Part shown: piece by piece, positions 45,349 through 55,878 of the stretch
How the letters are laid out: each line of letters opens with the position of its first letter
Position numbering within the stretch: the first letter of the stretch is position 1
From: Rapana venosa
Taxonomy: Eukaryota; Mollusca; Gastropoda; Neogastropoda; Muricidae
Direction: 5' to 3'
Assembly (NCBI GenBank): GCA_028751875.1
Contig: CM054158.1
Coordinates: 6,554,361-6,618,360, forward strand
Length of the DNA stretch: 64,000 nucleotides
Notes under the pieces: generated by a model
Told to the model about the DNA's origin: nothing
What the model saw: only the letters and a program-made list of their open reading frames with translations
The model's database searches: none
Position numbers and translations under genes: made by a program

Positions 45349-47505
45349 AGATTTATTTCATACCAGTATCTACAGTCTGCCCTGTGAAGCTGTTGGTTCT
45401 TGACATCGGTCTTTTTCAGTTTCCTGCATTTACAGTTTGACATCGACCCTTTTCCCCAACTCGGTGGTCAGTTTGGAGATATCAGAGTCAGTCCACAGTT
45501 TTCTCTCATAGTACTGTATTTCTTCTTTTTTATCATTATTATTTGGGGGGGAAGGGGGGGGGGGGGGGTAGGGTCAGTGCCTTTCCCCATGATTGTGGTT
45601 GTTATTTAACATTTTTGCTATTGCTTTTCTAGCAGAGCCTCATGCTTTCGCTTCTTGTTGGCATCATAGACATCCTGTGTTTAATAAATTTGTGGTTGGC
45701 ATGTATGTATATGTATGCCCTTTGGTCTTATAGCCTGTGTTTATTGTGTTTGCGTTCATAATCTCAACTGAAGGAGTATAAAAAAACTGGAATCTGCACA
45801 TACGTTGACACTGAAAAGAAAGTTTCTTTCTACCTAGCAACTTTGAATGAGACTGGTCCTGATTTTGGGTTTTCTGGTGGGAAAATTATACTGCCTAACA
45901 CTAATCGTCTTCAGGAAGACTTTTACTTGTGCACAGGCTGCATAGTGAATATGTTCGTAGAAGAACTAGGCTATATAGTTCTCTTTTCTAAAAGATACTG
46001 GGACGGTTTTTGATGTGTATGAAAACTGTGCTGGCATTTCCATACTGGACTCAGTTTATAATCTCAACAATTCTTGGGGAATAAATTTGATCCAGTGTTA
46101 ACTCCAGGGTAGAAACACCCTCAGAAAGTTCCGTTGGGATTTTAATGCGCGCCCACAGATTAATCCAGATCATGAGCCTGACTGTCCGTGATACTTGGAC
46201 CAAGCTTCAAACATCGAGTCCACCAAGCTCCCAACCAAAAAATAAATCATGGGAACTCTTAAATCATTATTCGCTTCATTGGTTACCACAAGCTAGGCCT
46301 AACAGAGTACAGTACCTTGTCACGTTACAGTACCTACTTCCGGTTGACGCTGAATCATATTTTAATATTTATGGGGAAAAGTGTGTTTTGTCGTCAGTTA
46401 AAGTGCTAGTACTTTTTTCAGTACATCAGTTTGATTCCAGTGTCATTAAATACGAAGTAGATCGTGGAAATTTAAGATAAGATCTTGCTTGGACGATTAC
46501 TGAATCAGAATCACAATAAGAAGCATCACCTGTTGCCTTCGCCCTGAATGTCTTCCCATTCATATCAATTGATCCAGGCTTCTTCACTGATCACTAGTCT
46601 GGTTGCCAACGAACGATTCAATAACCGCCTGAGACTGTGAGTCATCCAGTCCTATTCTGCACATTGACAGTCATAATCAGGCCCAGATATAAGGCACAAC
46701 ATTAAAGGGAAGAAGGTAACGATTCCACTTTCACTCTTGTGATATTTGTTGGGCCTTCAGATTGGTACTATATTGATATCTAGATTAATAGAGGCTAATC
46801 TCGGCTAATGTTGATCATCATAAGAATGTGTTTCAAAAGCAATCTCAGTAACATCATATGACACATAACAGTCCAAATAGTCAAATTCCCTTTGCAACAT
46901 TTTTCATTTCACTTTTCAGTCAAATTACTGACAAGTGATAATTCTGAGTGTTTTGTTGATTGGTTGGTTTTTAGCCATATAGGTTAGTTGGCTGGTTTCT
47001 TTTACAGCAATTTTTGTGTTTCTTTATTTGGGGCAAATGTTCTTCAAAATTCTTGGTTGTTTTTAAAAATCGATTTCTTATTTTACAATTATTAATTTAT
47101 TTTTGTAATAAGTTTGTTTTAGATGTCCCAGTTAATAGTAAGGTCATGTTGGGTGAATCCTTAGTTTGCATGATTGTTGTACATGTATACATCACATGTG
47201 CATATCAATTATCATTAAAATGTGCTCCAGTGTGTATCTCATATTATTGTGTGAACAGTGACTAGCTTGGGACCGGGCTGTTACAGAGTTAGTTTGGGTT
47301 TGTCAGTGTCATTGATACTGGTTTTATTTTTTTTTAATGTCCACCCAGATTTGGCCCTAATGATTTGTTATGTTAATATGTTTCAATTTTGTTTGTCTGT
47401 CACGTTTGAGGAGGCAGCTGCTGTTTTGAAAACTGAGCAGAAATTCAGTGATACTTATTTATAAACAGTATAGGTGTCTTTCCCACAGCACCCCCCCTCC
47501 CCCTC

Positions 47506-47746
47506 CACTCTCTTGGCCAAGAGGACATACAGACACCAGGACAGTCAGCATTGGAGATGATCTCCAAAGGCCAACTAGCCCCCCAGGGCTGCAGCACACA
47601 AGGACTTTACAAGTCAAGCCTCCTAGTCAGAGAGTCATAGTTGATCACTAGTCTAAAGACTAAGCTGTAAAGCGGAATTCCATGAGTGGGAAAGCCACTG
47701 ATCATACAACCCTCTCTTTGCTTTAGTGTTGCCCCCAGTGCCAATG
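47506..47746 (-). repeat. Repeat family H, copy 2 (inverted)
   Basis: Reverse complement of 24282-24520 over ~240 bases: CACTCTCTTGGCCAAGAGGA, CAGTCAGCATTGGAGATGAT, CAAGCCTCCTAGTCAGAGAG, GAATTCCATGAGTGGGAAAG, GCCCCCAGTGCCAATGG. Confidence 0.8.
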
Positions 47747-47925
47747 GTGTTATCAAGAACTGTGCTGGCCAATAGTAAACTTTAAGCACCTTTTTAAGCT
47801 CCTGGAGACATTTTGTTATGTACACTGTGAGTATTATGATATAAATTATAAATGAGTGTTAAATTCTGTTGACTGTATAATTCTACAAAACTTTTAAGAC
47901 AAGGTATTATTGATTTTGCTGTCAG

Positions 47926-50105
47926 AATTGGGTGACCTGTTCAGTGATGGCGTTAACTGTGGACAAATTGCTTGGAGATGCTCAGCTGCTTGTCACCCGG
48001 TTGAAACAGCAGGACAACAACACAGATACGATCATTTCAAAATCTCAGATTTTGCATAAACGTATAGAAGCCATGAAACAGGTAAGTATTGATATACTCA
48101 GGCTATTACAGTTTGGAGAAATCAGGTTGAATCATGTAAAGGTATTCTGTATAGATCATTGAAAATGTTTAGGATTTTGATTTGATCTGATTTCGATTTA
48201 TTAGTTTAATGTCAAAGGAAATTCTAGAACATGTATACTTAACACAGTGTAAAAGAAGGCAAGACACTGAAAAACTGACGAATGCTACATTTTGAACATT
48301 TTTTTCTTTGTTTGGAGTATTGTGAAAGCATCCAGTCTGAATAGGGTTAGCAAGCTTGTAAAAACTACTGTAAATTTTTGTAAGGGCTTAAACAAATGTC
48401 TAGCAAACAGATCATATAGTTTTCCATACCAAAATTGATTTTAAACTTCCACTATAATGATTGAGCTTAGCTTTTCATTTATGAACAGAATCATCATTTC
48501 AGAAGGTCTGTTTTGTGAACACATAGACCTAATTAAGTTAATACCTGACCAGATTTACATCCCTTACAAACAGCCAAGTATACATGATGTAAGTCAATCA
48601 GATTGCAAAATCCTTACAGATCTAATAAAATTCCTGTTATGTAGTTCTCTCAGTATTTGATAAACACACACAACACAACACAACACACACAACACACAAC
48701 CACAAACCCTCAACCCAACCCAACCCACTTTGTCTCCTTCCACAGTACCAAGATGACATCAATGAACTGAACGAAATGGCCAAACATCGCCCGCGTTCCA
48801 CTCTGGTCATGGGATTGGCGCAGGAGAATCGGCAGATCCGGGAGCTGCAGCAGGAGAAGCAGGCGCTGCAGGTGGCACTGGAGGACCACCAGACAACGCT
48901 GCAGCTGATAATGCACAAGTATCGCCAACATACCGTCAACCTCCTGAGGGCTAACCACCTGGATGGAAAAATTGCCCAGCAGCAAGTTCGCTCCAAGGTA
49001 CGTATTTTGGACTGAGGTGGGGTTTTTTTGTGTGTGTGTGTGTGTGTGTGGTTTGGTTGGTTGGGTTTGTCACTGTGTGTGTGTGTGTGTTAAGGGGGTG
49101 GGGGAAGGTTGTGTGTGTGTGTGTGTGTGTGTGTGGTGTGTATGTGTGTGTGTTTTATTTAATTATTTTATTCTTTTTGAATAATAATAGAAGTATCTTT
49201 TTTTTTTTACATCCAGTCACCGGGTTTATGCAGTTTTGTAGATTTTTGTCATCCATTTCATAATGTGTGTGTGATATTTTTAGCCTGTATGCATGAACTC
49301 ACCCCCCCCCCCCCCCCCCCCCCCCCCCCCACCACCCCCCCCCCCTCCCCCCCCTGTTCCTCAGCTAGAGCTATAAGGTTCACCATTGGTGAGATTGTGC
49401 ATATGTGACCGCTTTTGCCCACCATGAAGGTAGCCACATTCTGACTTTGGAGATGTATGCTTGGTATGTTCGTGTTTCTGTAACCCACCGAATGCTGACA
49501 TGAATTACAAGGCCTTTATCATGCATATATTTGATGCACATTAAGGCACTAGCAGGACTGGACTCGAAGTTGACCTGGGAGATAGTAAAAAAATCTCTAC
49601 CAGGCGCCGCTGAGATTTGAACACCCACGACGACGTCACAGACCCATGGGATATGAAAGTGGAACGGTTGAACTTCAACCACTGGGCTAAAATGATAGCG
49701 TCCTGTCCTACGTGCCTGTGAGGAATGGCTGTGTCTGTCCAGGAGGAGGTGTGTCAGCTGCTGGACAAGGTGGAGGAGATGGCCGGGGTCATGCAGCGGG
49801 CCGTGCACATGGACGACCAAGACGCCAACCGCACGCAGGAGCTGCTGGCCCGCCTGGAGCTGGAGAACAAGACCCTGCGCCAGATGCTGGAGGTGTCCTC
49901 CACCGCCCACTACCCCATCGTCCCGCACCACTCCTCCGCTTTCGACCTCTCGCACCACAACACCTCCCTGGACAGCAGTTGCAGCAGCCAGGTTTCCCAG
50001 ATCGAGGTGAAGCCCTGCAGCGGGGCAGGGACCCCCCCAGCAAGCAGCAGCAGCAGCAGCAGCAGCGGCAGAGGATCAAACCTCGGAAGGGGAAGGAGAG
50101 AGTGA
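47926..50105 (+). CDS. FGFR1OP2: FGFR1OP2/SIKE-family coiled-coil protein, whole gene
   Basis: Three coding exons (47947-48081, 48746-48997, 49743-50105) join in phase 0 to a ~249-residue protein, the usual family size. It is predicted to be largely coiled coil. Known family members are components of STRIPAK phosphatase-kinase complexes at the cytoskeleton. Diagnostic blocks: HKRIEAMKQYQDDINELNEM, AKHRPRSTLVMG, QENRQIRELQQEKQAL, LEDHQTTLQLIMHKYR, EEMAGVMQRAVHMDD, LELENKTLRQMLEVSS. The HRPRSTLVMG block is closer to FGFR1OP2 than to SIKE1. It lacks the optional vertebrate middle segment, as some vertebrate isoforms do. The last ~50 residues are family-unlike and contain an (AGC)n-encoded Ser8 run. 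Confidence 0.93.
47947..48081 (+). CDS. FGFR1OP2: FGFR1OP2-like, coding exon 1
   Basis: ATG at 47947 starts MALTVDKLLGDAQLLVTRLK and runs 45 codons to EAMKQ|GTAAGT. An upstream acceptor (TTTGCTGTCAG at 47925) suggests at least one further 5' UTR exon. Confidence 0.92.
48746..48997 (+). CDS. FGFR1OP2: FGFR1OP2-like, coding exon 2
   Basis: 84 codons from CTTCCACAG|TAC: YQDDINELNEMAKHRPRSTL ... IAQQQVRSK|GTACGT. It holds the most conserved part of the family. The intron after it starts with GT-rich simple sequence. Confidence 0.96.
49031..49350. repeat. (GT)n, SINE C scrap and C-rich run
   Basis: GT repeats (49031-49155), a fragment of SINE C (ACATCCAGTCACCGGGTTTA, 49208-49260) and an almost pure C run (49302-49350). 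Confidence 0.85.
49362..49700 (-). repeat. Family F-related repeat
   Basis: CAGCTAGAGCTATAAGGTTC, ATGAAGGTAGCCACATTCTG, GTTGACCTGGGAGATAGTAA, then a tRNA-head-like right end (TTGAACTTCAACCACTGGGC). It ends ~40 bases before the exon at 49743. Confidence 0.65.
49743..50105 (+). CDS. FGFR1OP2: FGFR1OP2-like, last coding exon
   Basis: After CTGTCCAG: EEVCQLLDKVEEMAGVMQRA VHMDD... to TGA at 50103-50105 (120 codons). It is strongly GC-rich compared with exon 1. A serine-rich low-complexity tail (TPPASSSSSSSSGRG) follows the conserved leucine-rich coiled coil. Confidence 0.94.
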   Translation, partial: EEVCQLLDKVEEMAGVMQRAVHMDDQDANRTQELLARLELENKTLRQMLEVSSTAHYPIVPHHSSAFDLSHHNTSLDSSCSSQVSQIEVKPCSGAGTPPASSSSSSSSGRGSNLGRGRRE

Positions 50106-50471
50106 GAAGAAGTCTTGAGGCTGGCTGCGTGTGTATGTATGTATGTATGTATGTATGTGTGTGAGTGTCATGTGTGTTGGTGAGAGAGTTAAGTAGTTGT
50201 GGGGTTTGTTTTTTTTATTGACTTTTGTTTTGTTTGTTGCTGGATGATCGTGTGTTGTTTTTTTGTTTATTTCTTTTTAGCTCGGACTGAAATGGTGTTT
50301 GTTTTTGTGATTAGGATTTTATTAATTGATTCGTTTATTTTTTAGAGGTCAATTTCTACAGAATGTTGGGTCAGGTTGTTTTTTTTTTTTTTAGGTGGGT
50401 TGGGGGGGGGGGGGGGGGGGGGATGTTGAAACTTGGAATCTCAGAAATTTTATATGTTTCTTTTGTCTTAG

Positions 50472-50754
50472 GAGGCACCGTGGTCGAGTGGTTTAGGCGG
50501 TCAACTCGTGATCCAGAGGTCGCGGGTTCGATCCCCGCTCGGCTCGGTGTTGTGTCCTTGGGAAAGACACTTTACTCCTATTTTCCTCACTCCACCCAGG
50601 TGTACAAGTGGGTACCAGCTCTGCTGGGGAAGTATCTGGCGACAGACTAGCGTCCTGTCACAGGGGTGGTGAAAAACCATCAGTTCGCTTAACGCTACAG
50701 AAACCGGGATAAGCTCCGGCTCTATGGGCCTTCTGGCTCGAAAGAACATACATA
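50472..50754 (+). mobile_element. SINE family A, copy 5, with 12-bp TSD
   Basis: Full-length forward copy, GGCACCGTGGTCGAGTGGTT to CGAAAGAACATACATA. Duplication CTTTTGTCTT(A/G)G at 50460-50471 and 50755-50766. Confidence 0.95.
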
Positions 50755-51547
50755 CTTTTGTCTTGGTTTTTTTTATATTTTTTAAACTTGTCCATTTTCT
50801 TCCTTTTTAATACAGCTAACATAAGTTTGCCAATAACTCTGTAATCATTAGTACATGCTGGGTATATTGGTGTTTCTGTAACCTCCCAAGTATTGACATG
50901 AGTATATATATATCTGAATCTTTTCACTTTTCTTTCCATGATTACTGGATCTTTACCATGTATTAAATATTCGATCTTGTGGAGGTGTGTATATGTATGG
51001 AGGAGAGTAAGACATTGGCAGCCTGCAAATAGGATGACCTGGGGGGAGGGAGGGTACTTGATTCACCAGGCAGTACTGAGATTCAAACCTTGTCCCCAGT
51101 GCAGAAGAAGCCCAGTGTTCCGCCCACTCGCTCATGCATTCATCCTTACTGTCCTTCTGTCATTGGTCTTTTCTTATCTGTTGCTTTTTTTTACTCACTC
51201 TTTTTTATACTGAATTGTAAAAGTCACAAATTTGCACGGCTGGCGTGAAACAGTTGTATCAATATAACAGTTATGTTTTCAGTGATATCTTTAGTATTTT
51301 ATACAAAAAAGATTGTCTGAGAAATCTGTCAAATAAAATTGAAAATTGATAGGGTTTTTTGATGGTGGGGGGGTGGGGTGGTGGTGGTGGTGGTGGTGGT
51401 GGTGGTGGTGGTGGTCACCCTGACTCTTATCTAGAGTTGAATACATGGGCTGTAGCCGAGGAACCCCCCCCCCCCCCCCTCCCCCCAATTTTTTAAAATT
51501 CCCTGAAAATCATTGTCATTTTTAGCAGTCCTCTCATAAACCAAACC

Positions 51548-52265
51548 TTAACCTCTTAACTGCCCAGTGCAAGTGCACCCTATATGCTGGGGGGAATAAA
51601 ATTCTTATGTACCACTGCTATGTTCATATCCCTCTTACTCAGAAACTACTACATGAATATTCCTGATAGTCTACCCAGTGACAGTATATATATCGTAGAC
51701 TACTTCGAGGCAAGCTCAAATTAGTTAGCATGATATTTCACTGCGAAAATATATTTAAAATGTAAAACATCGACCATAAATACGATTTCTTCATCACCAC
51801 TGTCATTCGAGTACCCCCCATCTCAATAATGTCAAACATATGTCTAGGCCAAATCTCATTCATTGTTTTTTAAATACACGATCTCCTGAATCATACGCGA
51901 TCGTTTTCATCAATGTTAGGTAAATCTAGAGTTTTATTTGCCACTTTTACAGCTGTGTAAAGTTATTTATGCCTTCAACAAGAAGTGTCAGCAATTTTGA
52001 ACAAGAACTTCCCAAGCAGTCATGCATAAAAACACAAAATACGAGCGAAAAAACGATCGTTTTTGCCACGGTTTTTGCAGCTCGATGTTGCCAAGCAACA
52101 GGAGAGTGACCTCCATTAATTTTGGAGTTGTTTCCCTTTAACTGTAGTCAAGGAAGCAGGCTTGTTTACTTCGGTTCGACACCCCGGAAATTTTCCGGGT
52201 TGTTGGCGTATAGGGTGCACGTTTAGCCCCGGAGAATTTCCGGGGTAAGGCAGTCTAGTGGTTAA
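51548..52265. mobile_element. piggyBac-type non-autonomous element
   Basis: Both ends are TTAA, the piggyBac target-site duplication. Internally the ends are imperfect inverted repeats: TTAACCTCTTAACTGCCCAG on the left and TTAACCACTAGACTGCCTTA on the right (reversed), each followed by a copy of GTGCACCCTATA(T/C)GC. Length is ~710 bases with no transposase frame. The right arm also contains a small palindrome CCCCGGAAATTTTCCGGG and its relative CCCCGGAGAATTTCCGGGG. It appears inserted at the edge of a SINE C copy. Confidence 0.7.
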
Positions 52266-52266
52266 A

Positions 52267-52440
52267 CACAGACCATCTTGCGAGTACGTTAAAACCCATT
52301 CCACTTTTCCGAAGGGTAGGCCATTGTGTGCTGGTGGGAATGGGTGACAAAATTTTAAAAAACCACATACACACGGGGACTGGATGTAAAAAAGCATATG
52401 AGTGCTTATTCCATTATATTCGAAATAAAAAAAAAAAAAA
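52267..52440 (+). mobile_element. SINE family C, copy 8 (fragment)
   Basis: CATCTTGCGAGTACGTTAAA, GTAGGCCATTGTGTGCTGGT, GGGGACTGGATGTAAAAAAG, GAGTGCTTATTCCATTATAT and an A-rich tail. It abuts the piggyBac-like element. Confidence 0.75.
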
Positions 52441-52657
52441 ATAAAAAAAATAAACCCAACAAAAATGTATGTGGCTGGTTGAGAGAGAGAGATAGAGAGT
52501 GTGTGCATGAGAAAGAGAGAGACAGAGACCTAGCTAGCTAACTCTTAAATTATTATTTTATTTATAAAAATATGTTTTTGAAAATCCAAATTGGCCCATA
52601 TAAGCTCTCAGATACACATGCTTGCATGTATACATGCACATATTCTTGCACGTGCAC

Positions 52658-52674
52658 ACACACACACACACACA

Positions 52675-52735
<61 letters not shown>
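52658..52735. repeat. (CA)n microsatellite
   Basis: About 78 bases of CA repeats. Confidence 0.97.
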
Positions 52736-52739
<4 letters not shown>

Positions 52740-54183
52740 ACTGATTTGGAAGGCAAACTGTCCAGAGGATTTATGCTTAAATTCTGCCCACACCCGTTGT
52801 TGTGTGAGCTCTATTGATGAGAGTTTTTTTTATTTCATCCACATAAAATCATAGAAAATGTGTGTGTAATGCACATGTGTATTTTTTCTCGATAGTTTGT
52901 CATCTGTAACATTGGAAGAGAGTTACTTCCCACTGTCTGCAATGATCAACTCTTACAACATTCACTCTTAAATTTAGTGTTACTGTAAATATTATGAAAC
53001 TAGATTCTTTGTTTAATATGTAAAAGCAGATTTTGTGGTTCCAAAGTTTGTTGGAATAAGTCAACATTAGGAGGAGGGAATGAAATATTTAATTGTTTAT
53101 GGAACTATAAAACATTCAAATTAAAAAGGAAAATTAATTTTAAAAAAAAGTTGGTACTTGAGCAATACATCATCCAGCAACCCCCAAAATTCATTGACCA
53201 AGCGACCAACCAAGCGACCAACCAACGAAACAAACCAAAACAGCATCTAACCATTCAGCTCAATCAGTCCAATTTATCAGTTTGCTTATTCGCCATTTTT
53301 TATGGAATTTCCTTATTTTTCCATTTTGACTCCAACTAACTGTAAACTTTGTGAAAATGTTCCACGATTCAAACTGAATGATGTGTGTTTTAACTACCAT
53401 GTCCGCGTGTAGCCATGAAGCTGAGGTGTTCTGATTCTTGTCTTCCATTTTGGGAAAAAATAAAGAAAAGTATTACAGTGTTCGAACATGAGTTTTTAGT
53501 AGTGTTTGAAGTTTATTGAGATCTGTATCATATGTTATGATTAAGATCTGATTTGTATGTTCTGAGTGTGTGTGTGACTCTGTGTGTGTGTGTGTCTCAA
53601 TATTGATATGTTTTAAAAAGGAAAAAAACAAGTGCACAATTTCTTTGGGTATGTATGCAGGCGGCAGTGTTGTTGTAATGTACTTGAGGTGGGCATGTAT
53701 ACAAGTGCAAATGTGTGTGGTTTCGTTGTTCTTTGTGTGTTCACAGCTGAGACTTGTGATGATGAAATACGGAACTCCTTGTATCCTTATAACCAGTGTT
53801 CTGCCTTAATGTCCACTTTTCTTTGTTTTCTGCTTTGTATAATATTAGATTTTTGGGGTTCTGCCATGTCTCAATTGTTATCCAAATCATGATTCATTGG
53901 CTGTCTCAGTATTCAAGCTGTATTTAATGGTGTAGAGAAATGTGTGAAGACACCCAGGATAACACAACAGAATATGATGCATAATAGTGATATTACTTTT
54001 GTGACAAGGTCAGCCCTGATGTGGCATCCATAGTAAGATAGTCAGAGAAGGTATAAACAGCTTGAAATGAAAATGCAATGGCCACGGCCTCAACACTCAC
54101 GTCCAGAAGAAGGCTGAGATTGTGTAGTTAAACTCAAACCTTTTTTATATATGATGGGGTAGTACTGCTTGCTTGCTTTGCAG

Positions 54184-54820
54184 AAGGGGCAAGAGCACAT
54201 CACAGTGTACCACTATATTGGGGTAATGGCATTGTGAGGCTTTATTTTATTGGGTGGTGGTCGTGACTTCTGCCTTTCTACATCCCATCTTCGCTGACTT
54301 ATTGAATGTACGCAATCTCTTCATTGAGGCCTCATCCTCCTGCTGTTCTGATAGTGTTTGGTAGTTCAGTATTGACAGAGCAAAGGTCTGCACTCTGTTT
54401 CCATTGGGGCTGTGAGGTGGATCACCATGCTGATGATCACTGGTACAGGGGCATTAAAATGTAACCAGGGGGGTCAGCTTCTGGTGATCAACAGGGGCTC
54501 CTGGCTTGAGCATCAACCGTGCAGTCAGTCAGTCAGCCTTCAACTGTATTTCAAAGGTGAAGTACAGTTTGAATGACAAGAGATCGATGTGGAGGTTGGG
54601 ACAGAAAGAGGGGTGGGGAGCTTTCTTGTGGAAGGGGCAAGAGTGCATCATGCATCATTATGCATTATCATTATGGGATGCTGGCGATATTTGCAAGCTC
54701 AGCTTTGTGGGGTGGTGGTTCTGACTTTTCTTGTTATAAACATCATCTAGAGATAATGTGATTTGTTTGAATCTGTACAGTCTCTTCATAGAAACCACAT
54801 TCCCGTTGTTCTGATCATTG
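54184..54820 (+). repeat. Diverged ~190-bp direct duplication
   Basis: 54184-54356 and 54631-54820 share GAAGGGGCAAGAG, GGGTGGTGGT..TGACTT, AATCT...TCTCTTCAT and TGTTCTGAT in the same order and spacing. Confidence 0.6.
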
Positions 54821-55384
54821 TCGTGTGTGTGTTTGTGTGTGTGTGTGTGTGTGAGAGAGATAGATAGGAGGTGAAGTATCTCCAGTGTGTTAGATATAGA
54901 TGCTTTTTTTTTTTTTAAAGATTGTTCTAATTTCCAATATAGATGCTAATTTGGAAAGTGTAGTTGAAATTTGGTGATTGATGCTTGCAGATATCACCGT
55001 TAGGCTTGGTTGATAGCAGAGGGATGAAATTGAAAAGAAACACAGGGAAAGGTCTTCATGTACTTAAATACTCTTAAAACTAATCAGATCATTTCCGAAC
55101 ACCATCTTCACCCTTGCTGACAAGGGAAAAATGTCTCAGATTTAGTGAATATTTGTGCCCAGGTTTTCATAGTGACCTGATTTAAAAAAATTATTTTTAG
55201 GCCTGCGGTGAGTTCTTGTCAAAACTCCAGGGACTGGAGATTCTTGTGTGGACTCCTGCTGGAAGGAATACCAATCATCACTCTAATGGCGGCTCCCTTG
55301 CACAGACTGGGTCTGTCACTCTCCCCTGACTCCCTGAGGAGTCGTTGGGGCACTGCACTGTACTGAAAGCTTTCAGGCTGTCTC

Positions 55385-55680
55385 TTGGGCAAGTTGAACC
55401 TGGCGGAGCCCATCCCTCTCCAGGTACAGGGTGCATGCTACTCATAGGCATACTCGTGTTCCTGTATCCCATTGGACTCTGAGTTGAATATCAGTATCAT
55501 ATTTGATATTCTGCATGCATGTATCTAGATGAAGGGAATTAAGGTGCTCGTAGGACCTTGAGATTGTAAAGATTCCCACCCTTATTTCACCAGATGCCAC
55601 AGCTGAGATTTGAACCCACGATTTCATCAACCCACAGGATGAAAGTCAAATTTCAGTCCACTCTGCTGTTGTGTGTATAG
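55385..55680 (-). repeat. Family F-related repeat right half
   Basis: GTTGAACCTGGCGGAGCCCA, GTGCATGCTACTCATAGGCA, then TGAGATTTGAACCCACGATT. Same order as 39045-39610 and 49440-49700. Confidence 0.6.
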
Positions 55681-55817
55681 CTGAACTACTATTGCCATCA
55701 GCAGGGAGCTTGATAAAGGGGAGCCTGTGTGTGCTTACAAGCAAGTGCAACTGAACACAACCAAAATGACATAGCAGCTGGGCAGGGCCTTTTCTGGCTG
55801 GTGTCTTTATGGTGGTC

Positions 55818-55819
<2 letters not shown>

Positions 55820-55873
<54 letters not shown>
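55820..55873. repeat. (CA)n microsatellite
   Basis: Perfect CA repeat of ~54 bases. Confidence 0.97.

Positions 55874-55878
<5 letters not shown>

Larger units (their letters stand above)
42508..47925. other. Divergent intergenic region
   Basis: Separates the minus-strand PTGR3-like gene from the plus-strand FGFR1OP2-like gene. Holds SINE D copy 4, SINE C copy 6, a hairpin, family G copy 2, a candidate orphan exon (45175-45348) and family H copy 2. Promoters of both genes are presumably here, but no TATA box or CpG cluster can be asserted. Confidence 0.5.

Noticed and set aside
46145..46480. Frame with SLHWLPQARPNRVQY, resembling the SLHWLP motif of LINE reverse transcriptases.
   Set aside because: Only this short stretch matches; flanking residues do not align with the LINE at 24541.
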